Numbered from the stretch's first letter, positions 36,630 through 47,798 are shown. The stretch is DNA of 64,000 nucleotides from Coprinellus micaceus (GCA_951394405.1 OX596336.1:3596001-3660000); one strand, 5' to 3'. Notes: generated by a model from the sequence alone, not told the origin. Made by a program: numbers and translations.

Positions 36630-38260
36630 CTTCTCACCGTGCTCGGTGCATTGGCCATGTACTGAACCTCATCGCCAAGGTATGCTGCATCTGTTCTTGT
36701 TGTGCATTGAATGTATTACTCACTTATGTAGGCTGTCCTCTCCCCCTTTGCCTGTAAGGGTAGCGACAAGGATCTTGACAAGGTCCTCGATGACCTTGAG
36801 GAGGATGACAATGTGCCAGCTCATGATGAGGATGAGGATGACAATGTGCCAGCTCATGATGAGGATGAGGATGATACGCAAGACAGTGACAAGGTGGCGC
36901 CGGAGGTTCAGGCCAGTGACGAGCAGACTGTCAATGCAGTTGCTGCTGAGGCTGACCTTGATGGTCGCCTCCCTGCTCTCACATTGAAAGATGCAGGTGC
37001 GGGATGCTTGATGTTGACCAAGGTGTGTCATCGTCGTACCACCCTCATCTCCTTCTATTAATTTATCTTCTTGCCCTCTAGCTTCAACATCTCACACGCA
37101 GCATCGCCAACAGTCCCACCCTTCTTGATGGTCTGTACAAGGCTTGTGACTGGGCATCCATACCTCGTCAGAAAATCCAGAAGGATGTTTCGACTAGGTG
37201 GAACTTGACGTCGGAGCTTGCCTGGTCTGGCCGCAAGCTTCGCCCAGCCCTTGACAAGATGGTTCTCATGGCTGAGTTCAACAAGCCTGGTGGAGTGAGG
37301 CTTTGTCGGTGCCATATGTCTGATGGGGAATGGTCTATTGTTACCGATCTTGACCCTCTCCTCAATGTACATTGCTGTCTCTTTCATTGGTCATGTATAC
37401 TCAATCATTCATGTAGGCCCTCTCATACGTCACCAAGAAGGTCTTGCAGACTGCCACCCCTCTTATCCATACGGTTATCCCTGTTATTGACTCCCTCACT
37501 GCCTACTTCAACAAGATGATTGATAACCCTGCTCTCCACCTGGCTGTTTGCCATGTGGCCCTTTGCGGTGTTCTTATGCTCAATAAATACTACACGAAGA
37601 CCGATGAAAGTGTTGTCTACTGCATTGCTATGAGTGAGTTCTGTATTCTCTATTGACATATATGTACTCATGGTCCTCATTTCATGCTAGTGCTCCACCC
37701 TGAGTTCAAGCTCGACTACTTCAAGAAAGCCAAGTGGCTTCCTGAGTGGATTGCAGAAGCTCGTTGTGTCATCACCCTTGAGTGGGAGTCTCATTACAAG
37801 TCAGCCACTCCCCCTCAGCCATCTTTGTCACACAATGTTCCATCCTTACCCTGTAATGATGTGAGTGGTTGACCCTATTTACATGACTCCTTCCTCATTG
37901 GGTCGTAGCGCTATGCCGATGTCCATGACATCTTCGATACTCACCTCCAGGCTTCTGCCTCAGATAGTGATGCTCTCAAGGATTGGCTGTCCCTCCTGAC
38001 CATCTCCCTCAATGGTAAGATGGATGTCATTGAGTATTGGTCTCGTGAGAAGGCTACAGGCCACCCTCTCGCACAGATGGCCTTGGATTATTTATCCATT
38101 CCTGGTACATACTTTGACTCATCCTCGTTGATCTCGTACTTACTCCAGGCTCTAGCTGTGTCGACGGACATTGAGTGGGCCTTCTCTTGTGGAGGGCTCA
38201 CTGTGTTCAAGCTCCGACACTCCCTTTCAGACTCCTCTACCTGAGGCGCCACTGTTCTTG
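36630..38260 (+). pseudogene. hAT transposase, 5'-truncated and nonsense-mutated
   Basis: Exon-like blocks joined by short introns read RCIGHVLNLIAK (36634-36679), AVLSPFACKGSDKDLDKVL (36732 on), QKDVSTRWNLTSELAW (37187 on), ALSYVTKKVL..KMIDNPALHLAVCHVAL (37417 on), VLHPEFKLDYFKKAKW (37690 on) and the C-terminal dimerisation domain DVIEYWSREKATGHPLAQMA (38023 on) with AFSCGGLTVFKLRHSLSDSS. This is the hAT fold from mid-RNase-H region to dimerisation domain. The N-terminal zinc finger and first catalytic Asp are absent: the frame starts right at the end of foldback copy 1. A TGA at 38242-38244 interrupts the tail where CGA (Arg) is expected. A 33-bp acidic segment (NVPAHDEDEDD) is tandemly duplicated near 36810-36880. 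Confidence 0.8.
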
Positions 38261-38940
38261 GGGCATGGCATGGTGTTCCAGGTCTAGTTCTTTATGATTT
38301 AATTGTCTCAAAGTTCAAGGAAAAGAGTAAGTGCCCTAAAAAGAAGGCTTGCCTTGAACCTCAGACCACCGAGGTCATTGATCTTGAATCTTCATAGAAT
38401 TAACTGTTCTGTAGCTATCTTCCATCAGGAAAAACCATTTTGATCCCCAGAAGCGCTGATGAGCCTTGACAGCTCTGAGAACTCTGATGTTGCCAGGCTG
38501 CTCAGTAATGCGCTGGCACTTCCTGTGAGATCCTGAGAGTTTGATATCTTCCCTCAGGGCTTCCCAGGGTGTCCCAGGGCGCCCCAGGGCTTCCCTGAGC
38601 TGGTCTGGCCACTGACTGACTCTGACAATATACCTTGCTTTGATTGGTATATATTGACCAAGAATACTATGCACACTACTTTCTACCAGTAATTAGATTC
38701 ATTAATGCTATAAAGATGACTATATGATGTGGATTTGCAATGTGCTATGAGCCTATCAACTGTATGCGGAAGGTTCTGGCTCTGGGAAGAGTGATTGTTA
38801 CCAATAGCCCCTGATAGTGGTACCAGCAGCATACCTTATCCTTGAACCAGTGGGCGTTCCATTGCAAACGAGCTTTAGAACACTCAAAACAGTCAAGATT
38901 TGATAGAGTTATGCAGAAATTCGGTAAATCACCTGTACTC
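38261..38940. other. non-coding flank of the hAT relic
   Basis: No supported gene. About 680 bases include the decayed 3' end of the hAT element and a CCCAGGGC/TTCCCTGAGC-rich stretch near 38560-38600 that resembles one near 40020-40190, hinting at a dispersed repeat. Confidence 0.3.
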
Positions 38941-38943
38941 TAA

Positions 38944-39189
38944 CGATTTTTCATCCGTTTTGGGTGATATTGGCTTCGTTTTAAACGCTAGGGGTGGGCG
39001 AACGTTTACCAGTGCCCACATCTTCACCTAACCTACCCCCAGATCCAGCAGGCCCTGAAGTGGTGGCCGAGGCTGTTCAGAACTCGCCGCGTTTGGGACT
39101 GCGTAGGCGCGCATATGGTCACGGGAAGTAACTCGGCTTTGCCTAGCGTTCAAAACGAGCCCAAGAACGTTCAAAACGGATGAAAACTC
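38944..39189. mobile_element. short MITE-like inverted-repeat element
   Basis: The left arm 38944..38992 (starts CGATTTTTCATCCGTTTTGG) and the right arm 39141..39189 are inverted repeats of 49 bp with about 80 percent identity, around a ~150-bp centre. The words TTCTTGGGCTCGTTTTGA also occur inside the MITE at 33203..33518, so the two may be related. No clear target duplication was found. Confidence 0.55.
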
Positions 39190-39298
39190 GGTGAGCTATG
39201 AGTATTCTATTTATTTCACTCAAGACTTAGTCATTTCTAGCCCAGTTGAGATCTTGGACTCATTTGATCAAGGTTCCTGCTGAACATGTGACCAAACA

Positions 39299-39365
39299 AG
39301 ATAAGGCCCTACTGTGGGAGATCTCAAACACTGTGTTTGAGATCTCCCACAGTAGGGCCTTATCT
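39299..39365. repeat. perfect 67-bp palindrome
   Basis: The 33-bp arms 39299..39331 and 39333..39365 are exact reverse complements around a single T. The left arm starts AGATAAGGCCCTACTGTGGG. The RNA or single strand would form an almost loopless hairpin. Confidence 0.9.
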
Positions 39366-39639
39366 CGTTCGATGCATTCAACATTCCACAATCATGTGAT
39401 TCTCCTGAGCTTGGTGCGACTCCAGGACTCTGAGTTGCTCCTGCCCTTGCTTTCCTCCTCTCACTATGCCCCTGCCCCACCCTCTCTCCTCCTAGACTCT
39501 ATCTTTTCTTCTGGTTCAAGTGAGACGGTATACAGGAGACATTGGTCAATGGTGAGTATGCCCATTCCTGCCAGCTCACTGCCTCTTTAGGCTCACCTTC
39601 ACCCTTAGCCCACCATTTCTGCCAGCTCACCAGCACCAG

Positions 39640-39810
39640 TAAGCCCCCCTGTCACCCTTGCCAGCTCATCACCCCTGCCAGCTCATCTCTTTGCCCCTTT
39701 CCCCCTGCCAGCTCATCCCTTTGCCCCTTGCCCCTGCCAGCTCATCATCTCTGCCAGCTTATCTCTTTTTCCCTTTACCCCTGCCAGCTCATCACCTTTG
39801 TCAATCTACC
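39640..39810 (+). repeat. CTGCCAGCTCATC minisatellite
   Basis: Imperfect tandem units of 13-25 bp with the core CTGCCAGCTCATC, about eight copies, in a C/T-rich setting. No gene is associated with it. Confidence 0.6.
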
Positions 39811-40384
39811 ATCCCCCCTGCCCTACTGCCCCTACCAGCCCTCTTATGTTTATTGAGAACAGCCTTCATGTGTATTAGTTATTTTTGTAGCTTGTAGCAA
39901 CACTGTATATTAGTCTAGATAATCCAATATGACTTTTTTGCCATCTACACCAGTGTGTTAAGTGCTGTATACAAAATGCTGAGAAAGAAGTGAATTATAT
40001 GCAATGCTCTGTGTCCCCTCAGAGCACCCTGAGAGTCCCCCAGAGCTCCCCAGAGCTCCCCAGGGCATCCCAGGATCTGGACCGGATGAAGACTTTGCCC
40101 TGAGAGCTTCCCAGGAGCTCTGATGCCCTGGCTGCCTTGGGGTGCCCTGGGACTCCCAGGGGACTCCCAGGGATTCCCAGGGCTGGCCTGGGAAAATATG
40201 GTTTTTCCTGATGTCTTATATGCCAATGTATGCGCTCTTTCTCTTTTACCTTGTACATGTGAGTTACTTGTGAGTTTACTTGTGAGTATTTGAGATACTT
40301 GCTCATGCATAAGTACTTGGACACTTGTGAGTACTCAGAGCCGTGAGTCAAGTGATCTGTGGGAACATACTCATGTTAAAGTAT

Positions 40385-40456
40385 TGGAGTGACCAGGAAT
40401 CGAACCTGGGACCATCCGTTGACTAGACTGGACGCTCTACCACTGAGCTACCACCC
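40385..40456 (-). tRNA. tRNA-like sequence (probable pseudo-tRNA / SINE head)
   Basis: On the minus strand it has a good D-arm (GCTC-AGTGGTA-GAGC), an A box (TAGCTCAGTGG), a perfect T-arm (CCAGG-TTCGATT-CCTGG) with B box GGTTCGATTCC, and ends ACTCCA. The acceptor stem pairs poorly (GGGTGGT against TCACTCC) and no regular anticodon stem forms, so I do not assign an amino acid. The pol III boxes look usable. Confidence 0.45.
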
Positions 40457-40690
40457 TATGTGGATAGACAGTGTGCAGATGTTGACACTATGGGGCCTTA
40501 ATCATTCCCCATACACAGGCTCGTCACCTGTGGGATACAGTCACATATAGCACTGCACCAATATCAAGTCTAGGCTGTCGATTGACCACTTCCAAGTGCT
40601 ATATGTGACTGTATCCCACAGGTGACGAGCCTGTGTATGGGGAATGATTAAGGCCCCATAGTGTCAACATCTGCACACTGTCTATCCATA

Positions 40691-40762
40691 GGATGGTAGC
40701 TCAGTGGTAGAGCGTCCAGTCTAGTCAACAGATGGTCCCAGGTTCGATTCCTGGTCACTCCA
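40691..40762 (+). tRNA. tRNA-like sequence (probable pseudo-tRNA / SINE head), mirror copy
   Basis: Mirror image of the sequence at 40385..40456, differing by a few bases (ggatggtagc, caacagatgg). It has the same intact A and B boxes and T-arm, and the same weak acceptor and anticodon stems. Confidence 0.45.
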
Positions 40763-40989
40763 ATACTTTAACAACTCATGTGGATCCGAGTATAGCATTT
40801 GGCAGTACAAGTACTTGTGCCACAGGTCTGAGTATACTCGCGAGTGCACTCATGCTATGCCTTAGTTGTGCACAAGGTAAAGCTGGTACTGGGTAGTGTC
40901 GTCCAGGACGATCGAGTAGCGAGTGATAGACTCAGTTGTAAACTGCTCCACGGTGCACGTGTTGTCACCGAAGACGCTGTCTCAAATCT

Positions 40990-41944
40990 ATTTTTTCACG
41001 AAGGTAAACTGTGAACGTAATGGTTGCAAGAAAGACACACCTGTTCATGATACTTGTTGCAAACACTTGATGCCGTCGCACGAATGACCTTTCTCAACTT
41101 GTCAAGATGGGCTGGAGTATTGAAGATCGACTCGAGCTTGTAAAGTGCCTTGTTTCGCTTTAGCTCCTTCTGAGAACAACAAGGCACTTAAGTTGCGACA
41201 CACAGGAACAAGTGCAGTGGGAAAGGCTCACCTTGACTTCGGTCTTCAGGCACTTCCACACTGTTCAACTATATTGGGAGACCAGGCGTTGTGCAATGGC
41301 TCGAATATTTTTCTAAAGTGAACGGGTCAGAACATTATGGCACAGACAAATGAAACCACTGGCCTCAAGGTCTTTGGAAATGGCAAAGTGGTCGCCCAAC
41401 TGCAACACAATTCGGTCGAGAATGTGCTGCATTGAGTTAGGTCCTAATATCGTTGCTTGAATTGTACTCTGGAGGGTGTTCTGCCCATTGAAGAAGACAG
41501 AAAGGCGATACAGATTGCACTGGATGGTGCCAAGGGAAATGCTGGGGTTGTTCTCCGCAATCTGAAAGTAGAGCATCCCATGTGAGCAGAAAGAGACAGA
41601 GTGTCACAGGCAAAAAGGAACCTCACCAAAACATAGTCTTGTAAATGGTCAACTTGGTCTCGCCAAAGCTGGAATGACCTAGCAAGGTGGTTGTAGAAAC
41701 CTGGCTTGATGCTGGACCTAGGGGGAGCCGAAGTGCTGAAGTCAAAGTTTGTTGAGGTTGCATCATTGAAGGCCAAAGGACTGTGTTCGTGCTGAGCCTG
41801 GGATTGACCGTAGTGGTTGAGGCTGCTGGGATCACCATAGCCGGAGCCGGTGTGTGCAGAAGTCACAGAGGACAGTTGGGATGGCTGCACGAGCACCTGG
41901 TTCATGGAGGGGAAGTGGCCGGCTTGGGACGACATTGGATGCAA
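40990..41944 (-). pseudogene. unrecognised gene remnant, transposon-associated
   Basis: Three minus-strand blocks look coding: 41944 down to ~41620 (MHPMSSQAGHFPSMNQ, SLNHYGQSQAQHEHSP, ending with HLQDYVLVRF), ~41576-41330 (IAENNPSISLGTIQCNLYRL, ILDRIVLQLGDHF) and ~41187-41030 (LKRNKALYKLESIFNTPAHL, RKVIRATASSVCNKY). The junctions carry plausible short introns, but I could not build one continuous frame. The last block resembles C-terminal parts of uncharacterised agaricomycete proteins found near transposons. Function unknown. Confidence 0.4.
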
Positions 41945-41996
41945 AAACCTGAGGTGATGTTAGGTTCTGGGATGTGAGATAGGAGGGGAAAGAGGG

Positions 41997-42620
41997 TTAA
42001 ATACCCCCAAAAAGTGGCGGTGCCGAAGTTCCAAGCGTCCCGACGGCCAGTCGCCAGATGATGCCGCCTCTCTTCAGAGTGGCTTGCATGTGAGGCTGCC
42101 TGAGGAGAAGTGTACGAAGATGAATGTAACTATTATAGTCATCCCATGTAAACTTGTGGTTGAAGGGCCGAACAGGGATGGTAAATAATGTTCGTAGTTG
42201 GGGCAGCGGTTGGCTGTTGAGACGTGGGAGGGTTTCAGAAGCGTGAAGGATTTGGAACAGAATTCCTCGCTGGGCACACCACATTGCAATGTCAAAAGCA
42301 GTGCAGTCGTCAGGAAGCCGACAAGCAGTTAGCACGATCGACGAGGAGATCAAGGTGAGCTTCCATTGTGGATGGGAGGGTTCCAAGTCCGGCTCTTGTA
42401 AGAGGTAGCACATCTCAACTTGATCAAATATATCATCACCCATGGGTGGTGCCTGTGCGTTCCCAGTGGTTGGGGTAAACTGGACATGTCGCAGCATCCA
42501 AAATCGTGGTCTCAACCTGACTGGCTGGATGGAGTCGTCTTGCAAATCCCAAACCCCCGCTGATACGCCTGGTTCCAGGCTACCCATATAAAAACGCGAA
42601 TTATACCCAATTGTTATCAT
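41997..42620 (-). pseudogene. C-terminal part of an agaricomycete transposon-associated protein
   Basis: An open frame of 207 codons on the minus strand. Segments such as LTACRLPDDCTAFDIAMWCA, GILFQILHASETLPRLNSQ and GGIIWRLAVGTL match the pattern of a widespread uncharacterised agaricomycete protein in which a WR(L/I)A motif follows a long alpha-helical region. The N-terminal part of the same family lies at 44020..45279, so the gene has been split. The start codon shown is within the frame and is not the true start. No enzymatic function is known. Confidence 0.5.
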
Positions 42621-44010
42621 ATTCGCGTTCCTAACTCATGATCGTGAACGACTGAGGGACAACGAGAGCTGTGAGACGCCCCACTCGACAGCTGTGCTAA
42701 GGAGAACCCCGGAACAAGGAGATCGAGCATGGGCGCTTAGCAGATTAGATTCGTGATCTTATCGCACCCAAATACAAGATGCCGAGAACCGAGGACCAAA
42801 GGGAAGCGACTTGTCTGCCTGGCACGCGAGAGTCGTGATCCCGCACATACCAAACAGGGCATGCCCAGGCACGGGACCAATGCTAAATCCACGGAGACGT
42901 GTAGAGATCAAGAAGATGTGTAGATACCAAGACGAGTAAAGATCATCAAGAGACGTATGAGCCATACACAAATGAGCGTGCATAGGGAATATCTATTGTC
43001 ACTGACGGACTCACGAACGGTCCACGGGGCTGGGTCGCAGATAGGGGCAGTTGGAGAAACCTCGCACACAGATAGCCTCACAATTGCAGGTACCACCGGT
43101 AACCACCAGCTAGCCGAGTAATGATCGGAAGTTGCACGGTTGATAAGCGCCTGCATGCGGACACAGGGGTCGAGATCACAAGCATGAATACTGCAGGAGC
43201 GTAGGCCTGGAGATAGGCAGTTTGCCAAGGAATGCCCTTGTGTGTCCCACTCACGGCTTCAACGCCGAGACTAATAATAGCCACTCCAACGTGTGCTAGT
43301 TTCCCGTCCCTCTCATCTTCCTTCATTTCTATCTTTTATCCACATGTTTATGCTTATCTCGTTATGTTCCTGGTCTCAATCTCAATCTTTCTCTGTCTAT
43401 ATGTTCATTCTCTTGTATCTCTTATCTCTACGCACAGCCACGAAAACCTGTATCTCTTATCTCTACGCACAGCCACGAAAACCTGTATATAACCTAGCGA
43501 TCCATAGACGCAAAATACCATAGCGGCCCTAGTGCAGATTTGTTTGTTTTGGTTCGAGTGCACGCGACTGTGATTCGGCAGCTCTTAGTGAAATTGGACA
43601 TTACTGTTTGCGTGTCTATCTTAGCGAAATCGTGATCAAGTTGTGCTCAGAGTTGTGATTGAAGTGTGTTGGACTGTCCCAAGAAAGATTGTGTGTGCTA
43701 TCTCGCATTTTGTGGGATCTTGAAGTCCTTGAGTCGAGCTTTGTGTTCCTCAGACCTACACTTGAAGTTGCTTAGAGAACTCCTACGTTCCCCTTTTGCA
43801 CTTGCGTCTTGTTGCGTCTAGTTTGTTGATCTTGCATCACATCTGTAAACCAACTCCCTGCCCATACTCATGTATGTGTATTATCCCCAATCCCCCCCTA
43901 AGAGAGAGTGTGTGTGTTGGTTGTGTGTTTGTTGGTTGTGGTTGTGTGCACGCATTCACATCTAGCCCGTAGCACCCGCATCACCGCGAAGTCGGTTCGG
44001 CAATCCAAGA
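42621..44010. other. insertion splitting the transposon-associated gene, possibly a solo LTR
   Basis: About 1.4 kb separates the two halves of one gene. It contains a TATA-like ctgtatataacc at about 43484-43495 followed by a T/G-rich leader-like stretch, a layout like a long terminal repeat. A 35-bp direct duplication (tatctcttatctctacgcac...) lies at about 43416-43487. I could not define exact ends or a target duplication, so the LTR reading is tentative. Confidence 0.3.
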
Positions 44011-44019
44011 TGCAGTTCA

Positions 44020-45276
44020 CAAGATGTTGGGCGGGAAGGTATGGGTTCGATGTGAAGAACTCTGCCTTTGAACCTTGGGGAGTGCCAGTGCCTGCTTGGC
44101 CCAGAAGTCAGAGGAAGATGTCACATCGATTTTTGCCCTCATTCTCAGGGATGTATGTTCCAGGGATAGGATATGCGAGTCTGTAGAAATTCATAAACAC
44201 CTCCTCGATTTCTTGGCCACTGGGTTCGTTTGCATGAAACAAGTCTGGGCAGGGGTCCAACATCGCAAGCGTAGTGTGAGGCAGTAAGGAAGTTGGTTCG
44301 ATCTGGATGCGAACAGTGAGGACCGAGGGATCTGCAAGATGGGTTGGAGATGCTCCAGCATTTGATTCTGAAGGACCCTCAAGTTCTGGCTGTACCTGGG
44401 CTTTGAGCGAAGTATTCGGTTTTGGGCCGGCCCCAGGCTGCTCCCTGGAAGGTGTTTCCCAGACAAGGGTGGAAAGTAGAGGGTTGTACACAAGCGCGTC
44501 CATGGCCTCCTCCTCCTCCTGCGTGGCCTGCCCAAACTCTGTACAGATATCCCAGTCGTTATGAAACGGGTTGTAGCGCTTTTGGGCTTCGCCATAATCC
44601 ATTAAAGTCCCAGCCCTCCATTTCGCAAGTATGGGGACCCAGACCCAAACGTAGGCCTTGCTTTTTGGGTCTAGAGTCCATTTGAATACCGGGGCAGACG
44701 ACGTCGGGGTGTTCTCTCATTTGATTCAATCGTTTTTGATGTTGCAGTGGGTTTTCCCTAGCAAGGAGTGCTGGGTGTTCCACCTCCCGCTTGCGAAAGA
44801 AAGCAAACCATTCTGGTTCTTTCTTGCTCGGCGGGTGTTCACCGTCCTCTCGGAATTCGTCACTGTCTCCCACAGGTTCACCCCCAGCGCCCTTGGCGGG
44901 TGCGGTTTCCTTCGCATGTTCTCCCTCATCTCTGCTCGATAGATCAGCGGCTCTTCCAACTTGAAGCGTATTTGTGGTCTGATTGACGTCGGTGTGGGGC
45001 TGGTCCTGCGGGGGTGTACTTCGTGTTAACTGCCAGAATGTTCCTGGAACCTCTGAGGTATTGGCCGGTCCTGACAACAGTGGGTTCTTTGGCGGACAGC
45101 GGGTGTCCGCTGCTAGGGTTGAATGGGTTCTGAAGGATGGGAGCGAGTGTGAGGGGCTGGGACTTCATAATGGTGTTGTTGGGTGAATAGTAACAATCGG
45201 TCTCAACATATTGAACTTGAATGCTTTCTTGGTGAGGAACGGAGTCGCCAGGGAGCATTGCACTCTGTATTGTGGA
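44020..45276 (-). pseudogene. N-terminal part of the split transposon-associated protein
   Basis: Minus-strand blocks read PLTLAPILQNPFNPSSGHPL near 45170, PEWFAFFRKREVEHPALL near 44800, PLQHQKRLNQMREHPDVV near 44740, MEGWDF | YGEAQKRYNPFHNDWDICTEF near 44600-44540, and an acidic Pro-rich stretch ending GTYIPENEGKNRC near 44120. The order matches the N-terminal half of the agaricomycete family whose C-terminal half is at 41997..42620. The frame is broken at least once near 44600 and again near 44108. The upstream end is cut at foldback copy 2. Confidence 0.5.
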
Positions 45277-47798
45277 CACCTAGGTCACCCAGCTGCCCAG
45301 CTTAGAGCCGGCCAGCTGGGTCACCAGCTGGGCTGGGCTGAGTGCGGGCTCAGCTGTAGGACGCTGGCTGAGCTGTAAATCAGTGAGGTGAGCTGCTCGC
45401 TGAGCCCAGCTGAGCGATGTTCAGCTGAGCTGGAGTGGACTCAGCTTGTGCGGCTGAGCTGGGGGTGCGTGCTCAGCTGCCCTCAGCTGACCTCAGCCAA
45501 CGCATAGCTAGCTCAGCCCAGTGTCATCGGGCTGAGCCTCACACCCACATAACCCAGCTGAGCTGGTCTATGCGGCTGAGCTGAAGCTGGCTCAGCTCAG
45601 CTGAGGTGTGATGGTCACATGGTGACAGATGTGACCAATATGTGACACAACAAACAAAGACAAACATGACAAACAAACAAATGATGATGGCATACATACA
45701 CAAATAGATATGATGTCATAGATCCAAAATGATGCTCATTTAGATAAGACTATTGATATTCGCATGTGTGATATCATGGTCAATTCTTGTCCGATAAGGG
45801 TGATTTTGGTATCGTTAGAAAGCGCTTGGCGGCCTCTATCTGGATTTGTATAGTAGGTAATCAAATGAGGTACTGACACATGTCAAATAGTGGTTTTCTC
45901 AATACTAGGATTTGCAAGGACACCATTTGGCTTAGTTTGGTGGAGAATGTGATTAGCAAAACCTTTCCAGCACAAACTGGGTGGACAGGAAGGGCCAGGA
46001 CTACTGCAGTTTCAGGAGTATTTGGATAATTAGAAGACAAGTTTCAGTGGTAGAGGCAAGTGAACACATGTAATGTGGTCATCCAGCTTCCTACTACCAC
46101 CCATAAATCACACAAGATCACATCCCCTGATTTTGCTTGACCGCATAGGGTGTTATGTGAGGGCCAGTACCACCATGCAACATGCAACGGTCCCTTACAC
46201 GCTGGGGTTCAGATGTATTTGGGTTATTAGCGAACAGATATTGACATTGGGGGGTGGCAGACACATGCAGTGTAATCACCCAGCCATATGCTATCACCAA
46301 TAAATCACACAAGATCCCCTCATCAAATTTGCCTGACCTCATATGGTGGTGTGCATGGTAGATGCATGCTTGTTCCATGGCATGGGCTTATAAACACACA
46401 CTCTCAGCTCACTTAGAAGGTATTGGGATAGTGACCTCATATGGTATGGACTGCAGCTTTGAGTACCAGACAAGCCCCATGCATTGCAACCAGCTCTGAA
46501 ATAAGCTCTGCGAAAACCGATGTATCACTTGTTTGAGGCACCCGCAATAGTTCACACACATTTTGGTCTATGGAATTGGGAGAAGGTCATCCACGAATAC
46601 AAATGTCAAAAGACACCTAAGCAAACAGACCACCCATTGCTATGGAATAGCCCAAACTGTCCATTTGGTACCAGTTGTAACTGAAGTGCAAAGTTGTTCA
46701 GCACAACTGCTGCAAGCTGGCAGTGTTCCTGCTACATCTTGGGCATGTGTGCTCCGTTTTCTTTCCGGTCTTTTGTATTCTGCATCATTTTAAGGCCTGG
46801 TTTTTATGTGTATGGTGGCCAACTGTCCCACGGTCTCCATCATACTGAATGGGCATGAATATAGCTGTTGCTCATCACTTTTGGCACTTTGAGCTGAATT
46901 CAGCAGGACTGGTGTGCATTTAAGATGGGGGAGATCCTGTAAGAGGTAGTACGGAACACATATAACACTTTCAAATATTTATTTGGGCATCTGGAGTGTC
47001 AGGGCAGCATGAAATGACCTTCGCACTTGCAGATCACGAGGTTTTTACAGTTTTTGGTTGTTTTATGAAGACAGGGGATAGGTAAAAGTGGTATAAGTGG
47101 TATTACGGAGACTCTGCACCACCCTCACACCGTTTATACAATAACCGGGCATCAGAGAGCAGGCATTGAGATGGAATGGCACTCGCAAGCACCCAAATCA
47201 TGAGAAATCGACGAAAATGCTTATTTTTGACAGCTGTATTGAATGCGTTCTGGAAACGTTACATGCATTGAAAAGCCCCGAATAAGGGCTTTCGAACGGT
47301 ACCAAAACCATCCTTATCGGCCAGGAACTGAGTGCAATCAGGCTCATCGCAATCAGCCTGTTTCTTATCTAAATGAGTGTGACATCATCCTGTGCCTGAC
47401 GATCATGACCTCATTGATAGATCTTATCACCATGACATCATAATTATTTTTATTTGATATGATGTCATTATCCAATTTTGCGAGGTGTGGCATGGATGTG
47501 ACAAACATATACAAACATACACAAAGCGTGACAGATGCGTGACAGAGGCTCAGCCCTGTGGCTGAGCCAGCTGAGCTGAGATGGGCTGAGCCAGCCCTTT
47601 CGCAAAATATTTTACAAATGTTGGGCGTGGTTATCGTCGGCCCAGCTAAGGCTGCTCAGCTAGACTCAGCTGGACTCAGCTGGACGGGCTCAGCTGGGAT
47701 GTGAGCTGAGCCCACCTTGCATAAGCTGAGCAACATCTCACCTGGCTCAGCTAGCCGCTCAGCTCACTGATTTACAGCTCAGCTGGGTGACCTAGGTG
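45277..47798. mobile_element. foldback element with AGCTGAGCT-rich long inverted repeats, copy 2
   Basis: A 2522-bp element bounded by CACCTAGGTCACCC and GGGTGACCTAGGTG. Its right end corresponds to the left end of copy 1 in reverse complement (for example the AAATGAGTGTGACATCAT block at ~47371 against 34520), so the two copies lie in opposite orientation 8.6 kb apart. Same architecture: AGCT-rich outer arms, inner arms with CCGATAAGGGTGATTTTGG-type blocks, and a non-coding centre. No target duplication was seen. Confidence 0.75.

Larger units (their letters stand above)
40374..40773. mobile_element. 400-bp hairpin element with two outward-facing tRNA-like sequences
   Basis: Arms 40374..40554 and 40595..40773 are nearly exact reverse complements around a 40-bp loop. 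Each arm carries the same 72-nt tRNA-like sequence near its outer end, so the two face outward (minus strand on the left, plus strand on the right). The rest of each arm (for example TCACCTGTGGGATACAGTCA) has no recognised function. It is probably a tRNA-derived SINE duplicated head to head, or a foldback MITE that captured pol III promoters. Confidence 0.8.

Noticed and set aside
36720..37031. 103-aa minus-strand frame
   Set aside because: Antisense of the acidic tandem-duplicated part of the hAT transposase exon.
40385..40762. Two functional tRNA genes
   Set aside because: The D- and T-arms are good, but the acceptor stem and anticodon stem do not pair properly. The mirror duplication inside a hairpin also points to a tRNA-derived repeat.
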